Below the pieces are notes generated by a model. It saw only the letters and a program-made list of their open reading frames with translations. It ran no database searches and was not told the origin of the DNA. Position numbers and translations under genes: made by a program. From assembly GCF_017921895.1 (NCBI RefSeq), contig NZ_JAFIDN010000011.1:62001-126000 (forward strand): a DNA stretch of 64,000 nt. Direction: 5' to 3'. Source of the DNA: Natronogracilivirga saccharolytica. Its GTDB lineage: Bacteria; Bacteroidota; Rhodothermia; Balneolales; Natronogracilivirgulaceae. Positions within the stretch are counted from its first letter, which is position 1. Each line of letters starts with the position of its first letter. Positions 9,983-17,979 of this stretch are shown here, one piece after another.

Positions 9983-10114
9983 TCACCATAGAGTGCGCAC
10001 GTGCCTGTACATCCTGATCCGATCGTCGGTGGTAACCAGGGTGGCTCCGAGCGAAATAGCGCTCACGGCCAGCTCGTCGGCCGATGCGATTACCTCGCGG
10101 GCGGCTTCGGAGAG
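9983..10114 (-). pseudogene. Remnant of a PIN-domain (VapC-like) toxin
   Basis: One frame reads EAAREVIASADELAVSAISL followed directly by GATLVTTDDRIRMYRHVRTLW and a TGA. These are the two conserved halves of a PIN toxin, the AREVIA..DELAVSAISL helix/strand and the C-terminal TLVTxDxRI...Y..V. The first strand with LLDTH, the WEIA strand and the middle (about 70-80 residues) are missing. The catalytic acids are therefore lost and it cannot be active. It is fused at its 5' side to the end of the antitoxin gene in another frame. Confidence 0.65.
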
Positions 10115-10308
10115 ATGAGATCACCCTCATTGACCACAGAGCCTTTCAGCGGATTTTCATGCCCCTGCGCCTTTTCAACGGGCTGCAGGATCGCAACGAT
10201 TTCATCGCGCTTTGTTATGGTGTAGGAAACCTCCTCATCGTGCACCCGGCGCTCAATATCCAGGCATTTTGCCTTGAATTCGGTGACGGATATGGTATGG
10301 TTTTTCAT
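10090..10308 (-). CDS. Phd/YefM-family antitoxin, C-terminus altered
   Basis: 72 residues. The N-terminal half, ISVTEFKAKCLDIERRV and TITKRDEIVAILQPVE, is the Phd/YefM DNA-binding fold. The linker GSVVNEGDLISP is the typical stretch that precedes the toxin-binding tail. That tail (normally IDVEWEA-like) is replaced by KPPAR, and the DNA at that point runs out of frame into the PIN remnant, so a deletion joined the two genes. The antitoxin could still be made and repress its promoter, but its toxin is gone. Inverted repeats lie just upstream. Confidence 0.75.
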   Translation of the reverse strand: MKNHTISVTEFKAKCLDIERRVHDEEVSYTITKRDEIVAILQPVEKAQGHENPLKGSVVNEGDLISPKPPAR

Positions 10309-10311
10309 ATA

Positions 10312-10360
10312 ATGACTATTATAAAATAATAATGGTCATTTAAAATAGATCATAATGATC
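10312..10360 (-). promoter_or_regulatory. Probable antitoxin operator: two inverted repeats
   Basis: Immediately upstream of the antitoxin start lie an imperfect inverted repeat at 10312-10339 (ATGACTATTAT against ATAATAATGGTCAT) and a perfect palindrome at 10348-10360 (GATCAT A ATGATC). Phd/YefM antitoxins normally autorepress through such sites, so this is the likely operator. Confidence 0.45.
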
Positions 10361-10432
10361 TTTGTGTGCAATAAGCCCGGGGGGATGCGGTACTTATTCG
10401 AATCTTGAATCGTGGGAAAAAAGCCTTGTTAA

Positions 10433-10957
10433 TGTTGCATCTTCCTGTTCAAAATTTTCCAGAAACGCGGCCGCACACGCGAGACCATCGTTCCGATTCA
10501 TTGGGATCCGCCCATCACCGGCTCGCAACGTTATCTGATGCCTGACCTCATCATCGAGCGGGACGAGGTCAGCTGTATTGTGGATGCCAAGTATAAGGAC
10601 CACTGGGAGGATCTGAATGTGGATAGCTGGATGCGACTCGAAGAGGAGATTCGCAATCGGCATCGACATGATGTGCACCAGATTTTGGCTTATGCGGTGA
10701 CGCACGAGGCGGGAGTGATCGGTGCAATTAACTCTTCTGGCGAATATTTATTCGATACATCAGACAGAAAATCGATTATTTGTTGTCTCATGTACCCATG
10801 CACCCGTGAAACCTGGCTTTCGTTGGTCAGCCGCAATCGCCACATTCACGAAGCCGAATTGGGGCACTCCGGTCAAAATATCCGTTTAATGCTTACAGCC
10901 ATGCCTTTTCAACTACCGGATGAGGAGCTGAAGCATTTGCTGAGGGTTTTGGGGTGA
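10433..10957 (+). pseudogene. 5'-truncated McrC-like PD-(D/E)XK nuclease fragment
   Basis: The open frame runs from 10433 without a start; an internal ATG at 10538 gives 139 residues. Before that ATG the frame still reads protein-like sequence (RETIVPIHWDPPITGSQRYL), so the true gene began further upstream and has lost its 5' part. The core MPDLIIERDEVSCIVDAKYK fits the PD-(D/E)XK signature (D then DAK) of McrC and related restriction components, and HQILAYAV fits the helix after it. An McrC-like nuclease is inferred; a DUF2357-type nuclease is the alternative. No McrB GTPase is nearby. Confidence 0.55.
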
Positions 10958-10986
10958 TTGAGAAAAAAATTATAGGTGTAACTTTG
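10958..10986 (+). promoter_or_regulatory. Candidate Bacteroidota-type promoter
   Basis: TTG at 10958-10960, an 18-bp spacer and TAACTTTG at 10979-10986, an exact TAnnTTTG -7 box. It starts immediately after the McrC-like remnant and points at the hairpin array, not at an obvious protein gene. Confidence 0.4.
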
Positions 10987-11066
10987 TGATCCAGAACCTA
11001 TGACTCCTGTCGGTGTTTTGTTACATTGTCCATCATGACACGTCTCGATACGCGCATAGTGACCAA

Positions 11067-11168
11067 CTTGCTGTCTCCAGAGACAGCAAGATCGCTATGT
11101 GCAAGTTCGTCCTGCTATCCAGGGACAGCAAGGGATGCAACGTACAAGTTCGCCCTGCTGCGGGCAGG
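11067..11168. repeat. Three successive hairpin units, about 43-bp period
   Basis: Hairpin 1 (11067-11090) is perfect: CTTGCTGTCT, loop CCAG, AGACAGCAAG. Hairpin 2 (about 11110-11133) and hairpin 3 (about 11152-11168, CCTGC...GCAGG) are diverged copies. Units 2 and 3 share the lead CAAGTTCGYCCTGCT exactly 43 bp apart. This is REP-like or a structured transcript. No protein is credible here. Confidence 0.6.
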
Positions 11169-11297
11169 CAGTTTCTTCATACAAATAGTGTAAGCTTCCC
11201 GTTTCCTCAAGTTTATCGAGCCAGAAATTGGTGTGGCAACAAGTGCATTTGCTTAAAACAGGAACTGCCGGTTGTCGCCAATATTCTTATACTGCTC

Positions 11298-11455
11298 ATG
11301 AAGCTGTTCCTGAAGCAACCTGACAGCAATTTGGTGCAATCTGAAGCAACATTAAATTTCATGAAGTAACACGAAGCAGCATAAAGCTGTTCCTGAAGCA
11401 ACATGAAATAACTTGAAGTAACGCGAGATTAATCTGAAGCAACCAGAAGCAACCT
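11298..11455 (+). repeat. Degenerate 10-bp tandem array (NNGAAGCAAC)
   Basis: GAAGCAAC or a one/two-base variant starts at 11312, 11343, 11363, 11373, 11395, 11405, 11415, 11436 and 11446, always close to a multiple of 10 bp apart, with weaker copies filling the gaps. A 19-bp segment (11301-11319) recurs exactly at 11384-11402. The spacing is near one DNA helical turn. It ends about 220 bp before the PD-(D/E)XK nuclease gene. Confidence 0.65.
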
Positions 11456-11672
11456 CAAGTTCAAACTTGTGAGCAGCAAAAACGCGCCCGATTTGTTTTA
11501 TGGTGATGGCGGATGGCTGCCCTGGCGTGTTTATTGGAAGGATGGACTGGAGCTGAGGTAGCGTTAATTGAGGTAACTATCACGTTTCGGTGGTTTCAGA
11601 GCAAGCGATGCGAGCCTTGTAAATGGTAAAAACAAGTTGTTATGAAAGACCTTACATCCAAAAACTGTCATA
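11456..11672. other. 5' flank of the orphan nuclease
   Basis: No coding region seen. The only frames through here are short and not protein-like. It separates the 10-bp array from the nuclease start and should contain that gene's promoter. Confidence 0.4.
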
Positions 11673-12794
11673 ATGAAACTGACAAAAAATGAATTTATCC
11701 GACGCTTGAATCTGATATCGTCAGCAACCAGCGTAACGGGAAAGACGTACAGAGCCATTCGTGTGGAAGGCCGGTACGTCACGTTTATCCGGCGGGGAAA
11801 ATTTTCCCCGGAAGAAATCCATATAGATGAATTGTATGACCTGTATGTGCATGAAGATGTAAGAAACCCAACCATTGCCAAAAAGTACATCTCGGGCCGC
11901 AGCCAGTCACCTGCCGCCGCTATCCTGGATGTTTTGGATAAGCATATCGAGCAGGAGAGCATTCAGGGACCCGGCGAAGAAGCAACTGCGGATGGAACGG
12001 ATATCCCAAAACCGAAGACTCTTGCCGGGACCAAAAAAAAGAGAACTAAAGATGAGGCCCGGTTTTTCCAAGCATTTTCAGCATTGGCAGGCAAGGAATT
12101 CATCGTTTCAAAAAGTATTGGCAAACCAATAACCCAATCAGATGTATTTCTGTCTGATAACTATCTGGACTACGACTTTGATCATCACGTTATCGACTGC
12201 TACAAGAGTATATTGCAAGCCCTGAACTCTGACGGATCTTTTTCGTCAGCAAGCTTGTCCCGCTATGTTGACGGACTTGTCATCGGTCATCCGGTTTTGG
12301 GAACAAGAATAGTGGAATTTGATGAGGAACAGCACTTTACCCCTGCCCGAAAAGACACCCTGAAGTTTTTGAAAACGATTCTTCCAGACATCTATGTATC
12401 GGAGTACCTTAACATATGCAATGATCCGGATTATCTGAATGATGCCGTCCTGAAAAAGAACCGAATTAAAAATCGATTGTCCATCCTGCCGGATACCCAT
12501 AACGAGTTCATCCAGTGGCTTCAGGAATCCGACGAAAGAATATCCGGTTATATTGAACCCAAAAAAGGATTTGATTATCCGGGAGGCCGAATTGCCCAAA
12601 GAGCATATTACGACTCTCTCAGGGATACAGCTCACTTGTCCCCAAAAAACAAATCATTTCAAGCTCCTCTGAGATTCGCCAAAAAACAATTTGAGGACGT
12701 ATATAACCAAAACTTCAAAGATCTATCTATCGATCAGCTCAGGTATGTCCTTATGAATCAGCTGAATGCGAGATATGAACTGAAGCTGTTTTAG
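11673..12794 (+). CDS. Orphan PD-(D/E)XK nuclease-like protein (DUF559/Vsr-type core)
   Basis: 373 residues. Residues 1-90 form a small mixed domain (TYRAIRVEGRYVTFIRR, IHIDELYDLY) followed by a charged linker (95-128). The conserved-looking core is RYVDGL (D200), then RIVEFDEEQHFTPARKDTL (E215, D217, Q220, H221). This matches the D...ExDGxQHxxxxxD pattern of DUF559/Vsr-like endonucleases. The C-terminal 100 residues are helical. A DNA-cleaving role, for example in restriction, is inferred. No methyltransferase or specificity subunit is adjacent. AT content and codon use differ somewhat from the GC-rich neighbours, as does its setting among decayed defence genes. Confidence 0.6.
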   Translation: MKLTKNEFIRRLNLISSATSVTGKTYRAIRVEGRYVTFIRRGKFSPEEIHIDELYDLYVHEDVRNPTIAKKYISGRSQSPAAAILDVLDKHIEQESIQGPGEEATADGTDIPKPKTLAGTKKKRTKDEARFFQAFSALAGKEFIVSKSIGKPITQSDVFLSDNYLDYDFDHHVIDCYKSILQALNSDGSFSSASLSRYVDGLVIGHPVLGTRIVEFDEEQHFTPARKDTLKFLKTILPDIYVSEYLNICNDPDYLNDAVLKKNRIKNRLSILPDTHNEFIQWLQESDERISGYIEPKKGFDYPGGRIAQRAYYDSLRDTAHLSPKNKSFQAPLRFAKKQFEDVYNQNFKDLSIDQLRYVLMNQLNARYELKLF

Positions 12795-12909
12795 TAACAG
12801 CCATCTGGTATTGTTTACCTGTCTGTTCATCGGTATTGTTGACAAGGTAATTTTTATGGCGGCAGCACGGTATTGAGAGTAAGTTGTACTATGAGTCAAT
12901 GCTGCTCTG

Positions 12910-14052
12910 TTACCCGATCCCGTCGTTCAAGCTGGGCAGCTTTCCGATACGGATCATGTATCTGACATGTGATTTCAAAGCGGCGGCCAGTGATTCATGT
13001 TCCTGATAGGTGATATCAAACTCCCGGGCCGTCTCCCTGACGATTTCGGAAACCTCCGGATGGTGAACGTGGCATATTCCAGGGAAAAGGTGATGTTCCA
13101 CCTGGAAATTCAATCCGCCAAGATACCAGGAAAGCCATCTGTTTTTTGGAGCGAAATTAACGGTGGTCTCCATCTGATGGATGGCCCAGGCATTCTGGAT
13201 CTTGCCTTCATCATCCGGAACCGGAAACTCGGTCTCATCCACCGAATGGGCCAGCTGGAAAACGGTGGTGAGAATGATCCCGGCGACAAAGTGCATCAAC
13301 AGAAAACCGAATATTACATGGGAAAAGGGGATGCCGATCAGAGTGGGAACTCCAAGAAGCACAATGAAATAGGCTGCCTTCATCGTGACGATTCCGAGCA
13401 GCAGCTTTATATTTTGGAAGCGTGTATTCGGATTCACTCCATCTCTGGTATACAGGACAAACTGTGCGAAATCCTTCAGGGTGACCCAGTAAAGGGTCAG
13501 GAGGCCGTAGAAAAAGAACGCATACACCGGCTGCAGTTTATGGTACCATTTCAAGGGTGTGTGCGGTGAAAAACGGAGTACCGTTTTGTCGGCAATGTCA
13601 TCATCCATGTGGGTGATGTTGGTGTAGGTATGGTGCAGAATGTTGTGTTGCAGCCGCCAGTTGTGCTTTGATCCCCCCACCAGATTGAGCGTAAAACCCA
13701 GCATTTTGTTAACAACGCTGCTGGAGGAATACGCGCCGTGGATGGCATCGTGCATGATGGTCATACCCACACCGGCCATGCCTGTGCCCATGACAAGCCA
13801 CAGCACCAGCGACGGCAGCAAGGGCGGTTGGAAGTAGAGGAGGTAGATGAAGGGGACGGTGTAGACGGCCAGTATGACAATGGTCTTCACCACCATCTGG
13901 GCATTGGCATGTCTGGAAATGCCGCGATCTTTGAAATGCCGGTCAACTCTCTTTTTCAGCGTTTTGAAAAAGATATTTTTGTCTTTTCCTGCAAATGTGA
14001 CTCTTGGTCTTTGTTTCATGGTTTTGAGGTACTCCATCCGGATGTGTAACAT
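12910..14052 (-). CDS. Membrane fatty acid desaturase (acyl-lipid / linoleoyl-CoA type)
   Basis: 380 residues. The three histidine boxes of integral-membrane di-iron desaturases are present: HDAIH (H101, H105), HNILHH (H136, H140, H141) and QVEHH near residue 320. Paired transmembrane helices lie between them. The Q/H first residue in the third box and the WRLQHNILHHTYTN context fit the front-end or linoleoyl-CoA desaturase group. It would introduce a double bond into membrane acyl chains using O2. Starts at 14052 and 14019 (MKQRPR) are both possible; AGG precedes the former. It is monocistronic and divergent from the glycan cluster. Confidence 0.9.
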   Translation of the reverse strand: MLHIRMEYLKTMKQRPRVTFAGKDKNIFFKTLKKRVDRHFKDRGISRHANAQMVVKTIVILAVYTVPFIYLLYFQPPLLPSLVLWLVMGTGMAGVGMTIMHDAIHGAYSSSSVVNKMLGFTLNLVGGSKHNWRLQHNILHHTYTNITHMDDDIADKTVLRFSPHTPLKWYHKLQPVYAFFFYGLLTLYWVTLKDFAQFVLYTRDGVNPNTRFQNIKLLLGIVTMKAAYFIVLLGVPTLIGIPFSHVIFGFLLMHFVAGIILTTVFQLAHSVDETEFPVPDDEGKIQNAWAIHQMETTVNFAPKNRWLSWYLGGLNFQVEHHLFPGICHVHHPEVSEIVRETAREFDITYQEHESLAAALKSHVRYMIRIGKLPSLNDGIG

Positions 14053-14670
14053 GAAAGCCTGGAAACACCGGATGTCAGATGAGCATGGTCATGATGCGCA
14101 CTTTTACTTACCGGGCTTTATCCAAAATTCATTCAAAAATAAAGATAATGTTTCCTGATCTGTAAGTTGTTACAAATGTATCAGGAAAATGTTATATGTT
14201 TTACGGTTTCTCAGCATCATAACTATCTTTTCCCATGTTACGTTCATTTACTCATATGTTTAAATCGTCATAAGCATTTCTGGATATCCTATTGCTGAAA
14301 ATCTGTAACATGTGTAAGGGTGAAAATCTGTAACCTGTGTAACAAAAATGCAGAGAATTGTAACACTACTTTGCCGGGGTTTGTCCATATTCTGTTTTTA
14401 TCGACAGTTATTTTCCGATTGTTTTCCAAATTATAGTCAGGTAACCGACGCCAATCCATGCTTTTACGGACAGGACCTCAAAGTAATTGAAAACATATGA
14501 ATCTGCTCCTGTTTGAACTTGAACCGTCAAAAGCACTTCATGTCGTTCATAAATACATTTCAGGTTTCTGATCCGATAGTAATGAAACGCTGACGGAAAG
14601 TTGACGGGATACTGATTTTCGGGAATACTCGCGGTACGGCATGACGTAATAAATCAAAAACGGTAAGCAG
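14053..14670. other. 618-bp intergenic region between desaturase and glycan cluster
   Basis: No gene seen. AT-rich, with several GTAACA/TGTAAC-type motifs and one 25-bp tandem repeat annotated separately. It must hold promoters for the desaturase (leftward) and for the glycosyltransferase (rightward). Confidence 0.5.
14296..14342. repeat. Two tandem 22-bp copies, 25-bp period, operator-like
   Basis: 14296-14317 and 14321-14342 are identical except for one base. Each carries TGTAAC followed by TGTGTAA. They are separated by GGG. The 25-bp spacing and position between divergent genes suggest paired regulator sites. Confidence 0.5.
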
Positions 14671-16896
14671 ATGAAACTGGCATACATCGGAACATATCCC
14701 CCAAGAGAGTGCGGTATTGGTACCTTTACCCAAAACCTTTTCAATTCCACGGTTACAAATTATGAATCAGAGACGCTCAATAAAGGGTTGGTGATTGCCC
14801 TGAACGACCATGAGCAAACATATACTTATCCCGAAGAAGTCAAACTGACCATTCGACAGGAGCATCAACGCGATTATCTGAAGGCGGCAAAGTTTATAAA
14901 CATCAGCGGGGCGGATCTCTGTGTTCTTGAACATGAATTCGGAATCTATGGCGGACAAAATGGAGCTTATATCCTTCCCTTGCTTTACCGGCTGGAAATC
15001 CCCCTTGTCGTAACGCTTCATACCATCCTGAAAACGCCCTCTTACAACGAAAAGGCGGTATTGCAGGAAATATGCAAAATGGCGCACAAAGTAGTTGTAA
15101 TGAGCCACAAAGCCATTGAGTTTCTTACAACGATATACGACGTGGATGAAGAAAAAATCGAGTATATCGAACACGGGGTGCCGGACATTCAGTTCGACCA
15201 GCTCCAGAGCAAGAAAGAGTTCAAGCTCGACAATAAAAAGTTTCTCCTGACTTTCGGTTTCATAGGCCGGAATAAAGGGATTGAAACCGTAATAAATGCG
15301 TTGCCCAAGGTTGTTGAAAAGCATCCGGAAGTATTATACTTGGTATTAGGCAAAACGCATCCGAATGTCCTTCGCCAATCCGGTGAAGAATACCGAAATT
15401 ACCTGCAGCGTTTGGTGAAGAGCCTCAGACTGGATGGCCATGTTCTGTTTCTGAATGAATTTGTCAACGAGGAGGAGCTGTTCAAATATCTTTCCGCATC
15501 CGACATCTATATTACTCCCTACCTGAATGAAGCTCAGATTACCAGCGGAACACTTGCCTATGCCATAGGAGTCGGATCGGCTGTCATTTCAACGCCGTAC
15601 TGGCATGCCGCGGAATTACTGGCGGATGGAAGAGGAAAGCTCTTCGACTTTGGTAATTCTGATGAGCTCTCAAATATTTTTATGGATCTGCTGGATAATC
15701 CGAAAGCACGAATGGATCTGCGTGAAAAGGCCCATGATTATGGCAGAACCATTACATGGCCAAAATCGGGTGCAAAATATGTTGCACTTGCAGAAAGAAT
15801 TCTTGAAGGCAAGCCAAAAGCTTTGCCCCTAAAAGAGGCCGCTATTGACCCGCTTGTGCTTCCTCCATTTTCACTGGCTCACATCAAGCGGTTAACCGAC
15901 GATACGGGAATCATTCAGCATGCAAAGTTTGGTATCCCCAACCTGAAAGAAGGCTACTGCCTGGATGATAATGCACGAGCTTTAGTAATGGCTCTTATGG
16001 CATATCGGCAAAAAAAGGATACGCTTGCTCTGGAATTGGCCCCCATATACATGAGCTATATCCACTATATGCAAAACAAAGACGGGACGTTCAGGAATTT
16101 CCTCAGTTTCAGCCGTAGTTTTCTGGATGAAACAGGTTCTGAAGATTCCTTCGGAAGAGCCATCTGGGCACTCGGATTTCTGCTTGCCCAAGCTCCCAGC
16201 GATGCGTATTACCAAACCGGGAAACTGGTGTTTTTTGATGCTTCCCCAAATTTCGAAAAACTGCAATCTATCAGAGCCATTGCCAATACAATGATAGGTA
16301 TCAGCTATTATCTGAAGAGCAATCCCGGTGATGACGCAATGACCGAGCGATTGCGCAATCTTGCCGGAAAATTAATCCATCACTATAAAGAAGTCAGAAC
16401 GCCCGACTGGAGATGGTTTGAGAGCTTGCTGGCATACGATAATGGAATGCTGCCACTTGCTCTTTTACATTCGGCAGAAATACTTCACGACGACAGGGTA
16501 TACGAGGTGGCAATGGAATCCATGAACTTCCTTACAGAAAAAAGCCTCAAGGATGGATATTTGTCGATTATTGGTAATGAAAACTGGTTTAAAAAAGAGG
16601 GTAAACGTTCGATGTACGCCCAACAGCCTGTAGATGCCCTTGCAATGGTTTTAATGTATCATCAGGCATTTCATGTAACGAATGACAAAGATTACCTGAA
16701 AAAATTATTCACCTGTTTCATGTGGTTCCTTGGTGAAAATGATATACGGCTGAGCTTATTTGATTTTGAAACCAAAGGCTGCTGCGATGGTATTGAGAGA
16801 TATGGGATTAACAGAAACCAGGGTGCCGAAAGTTCACTGGCATATTTGATTTCGCACTTGACCGTCCTGCAGGCATTTGAGGAATTTGAAAGTTGA
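14671..16896 (+). CDS. GT4 glycosyltransferase fused to an alpha/alpha C-terminal domain
   Basis: 741 residues. Residues 1-385 are a GT-B glycosyltransferase of family GT4 type: MKLAYIGTYPPRECGIGTFT at the N-terminus, the mid-protein FGFIGRNKGIETVINALPKV, and NEAQITSGTLAYAIG near 290. The second Glu of the EX7E motif is not at the expected position. Residues 400-741 are helical with GYCLDDNARALVMAL, QQPVDALAMVL and NQGAESSLAYL, resembling an alpha/alpha-toroid as in glycosidases. It is cytoplasmic with no signal or membrane segment. It heads a run with GH130, GT4 and GH130 genes, which implies sugar transfer in the same glycan pathway. The last codons and TGA are the first unit of a heptamer array. 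Sugar donor and acceptor are unknown. Confidence 0.82.
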   Translation: MKLAYIGTYPPRECGIGTFTQNLFNSTVTNYESETLNKGLVIALNDHEQTYTYPEEVKLTIRQEHQRDYLKAAKFINISGADLCVLEHEFGIYGGQNGAYILPLLYRLEIPLVVTLHTILKTPSYNEKAVLQEICKMAHKVVVMSHKAIEFLTTIYDVDEEKIEYIEHGVPDIQFDQLQSKKEFKLDNKKFLLTFGFIGRNKGIETVINALPKVVEKHPEVLYLVLGKTHPNVLRQSGEEYRNYLQRLVKSLRLDGHVLFLNEFVNEEELFKYLSASDIYITPYLNEAQITSGTLAYAIGVGSAVISTPYWHAAELLADGRGKLFDFGNSDELSNIFMDLLDNPKARMDLREKAHDYGRTITWPKSGAKYVALAERILEGKPKALPLKEAAIDPLVLPPFSLAHIKRLTDDTGIIQHAKFGIPNLKEGYCLDDNARALVMALMAYRQKKDTLALELAPIYMSYIHYMQNKDGTFRNFLSFSRSFLDETGSEDSFGRAIWALGFLLAQAPSDAYYQTGKLVFFDASPNFEKLQSIRAIANTMIGISYYLKSNPGDDAMTERLRNLAGKLIHHYKEVRTPDWRWFESLLAYDNGMLPLALLHSAEILHDDRVYEVAMESMNFLTEKSLKDGYLSIIGNENWFKKEGKRSMYAQQPVDALAMVLMYHQAFHVTNDKDYLKKLFTCFMWFLGENDIRLSLFDFETKGCCDGIERYGINRNQGAESSLAYLISHLTVLQAFEEFES

Positions 16897-16974
16897 AAGT
16901 TGAAAGTTGAAAGTTGAAAGTTGAAAGTTGAAGGTTGAAAGTTGAAAGTTGAAGGTTTGTAAAGTTGAAAGTTG
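16888..16974 (+). repeat. Heptamer array GAAAGTT / GAAGGTT
   Basis: About eleven 7-bp units of GAAAGTT with occasional GAAGGTT, beginning inside the end of the preceding gene so that the repeat provides its TGA stop. It ends about 40 bp before the GH130 start. Confidence 0.9.
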
Positions 16975-17013
16975 GTTATTTTAACCTTTCAGGATTGTCA
17001 AATAATCGAAAAC

Positions 17014-17931
17014 ATGTCTATTAAACGGTATCATAATAACCCGATCCTCACAAAGGATGATGTGCCTTATCCGGTGACTACCGTGCATAATGCAGGGGTA
17101 GTAAAATGCAACGGTAAATACATCATGATTTTCCGTGCCCACAGGCGAAACGGAAGAAGCATTTTGGGTAAAGCGGTCAGTGATGACGGGTTTCATTTTG
17201 AAGTGGATGAGGAACCCTTCATGGTTCCTGCCGTCGAAGGAATATTCAAGGAATACGAGGAGTACGGGGTGGAGGATCCCCGGATCGTTTTTCTGGAGGA
17301 TGAGTACCTGATAACGTACAGTGCTTATTCCCGGCATGGTGTGCGTATAGGTCTTGCAAAAACCAGAGATTTTGATACGGTTGAACGCTTTTCACTGATA
17401 ACAGAAGCTGATTACCGTAATGTTGTGATCTTTCCGGAAAAGTTTAACGGATTGTATGCCAGGCTAGACCGGCCGCATTCTGAAATATCGCCCTGGTCCA
17501 TCTGGATTTCATGGTCACCTGACCTGAAATATTGGGGTGAATCCAAAATTGTCATGAAGCCCTTGCAGTACCACTGGGACGAAATGAAAATTGGGCCCGG
17601 GGCCCCTCCGATCAAAACTCCCCGGGGCTGGTTGCACATTTATCACGGCGTATTTCCTACCATGGATGGATGCGTTTACAGATTGGGCGTTGTTTTGCAT
17701 CATCTCGAAGATCCTTCTCAAATTATTGCTATAGGTGATGAGTGGATTCTGCAACCGGAGGAAACATATGAAATTACCGGTTATGTGCATAATGTGGTGT
17801 TCTCCTGTGGGGTGGTCCCGGAAGATGACGGAAGTATAAAAATCTACTGGGGTGGCGCCGACAGTGTGATGTGCGTGGGAACAGCAGATATCGAAGAACT
17901 GGTTGATCACTGTCTGGATAACCCGAGGTAG
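17014..17931 (+). CDS. GH130 family beta-mannoside phosphorylase/hydrolase
   Basis: 305 residues from ATG 17014. The frame is open from 16972, but those codons overlap the repeat flank and MSIKRYHNNPIL is the family-like N-terminus. This is a five-bladed beta-propeller. The diagnostic YGVEDPRIV holds the catalytic Asp (D88), and NNPILT and WISWSPDLKYW match the fold. Known GH130 enzymes phosphorolyse or hydrolyse beta-1,4- or beta-1,2-mannosides. There is no signal peptide, so it acts inside the cell, next to two glycosyltransferases. Phosphorylase activity is inferred; the linkage is not predictable here. Confidence 0.88.
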   Translation: MSIKRYHNNPILTKDDVPYPVTTVHNAGVVKCNGKYIMIFRAHRRNGRSILGKAVSDDGFHFEVDEEPFMVPAVEGIFKEYEEYGVEDPRIVFLEDEYLITYSAYSRHGVRIGLAKTRDFDTVERFSLITEADYRNVVIFPEKFNGLYARLDRPHSEISPWSIWISWSPDLKYWGESKIVMKPLQYHWDEMKIGPGAPPIKTPRGWLHIYHGVFPTMDGCVYRLGVVLHHLEDPSQIIAIGDEWILQPEETYEITGYVHNVVFSCGVVPEDDGSIKIYWGGADSVMCVGTADIEELVDHCLDNPR

Positions 17932-17945
17932 GTTGGAAGTTTTTA

Positions 17946-17978
17946 AAGTTGAAAGTTGAAGGTTGAAAGTTGAAGGTT
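17946..17978 (+). repeat. Short heptamer array (left side of the four-helix gene)
   Basis: Four units of GAAAGTT/GAAGGTT in the + orientation, directly after the GH130 gene and touching the 3' end of the four-helix-bundle gene. The arrays on its other side run in the opposite orientation. Confidence 0.8.
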
Positions 17979-17979
17979 T

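Noticed and set aside
10381..10430. tRNA-like TTCGAATC
   Set aside because: No acceptor stem, anticodon arm or CCA can be assembled around it.
11013..11369. 118-codon ORF over the hairpin and 10-bp repeat arrays
   Set aside because: Its translation is dictated by the repeats, has no family likeness and no ribosome site.
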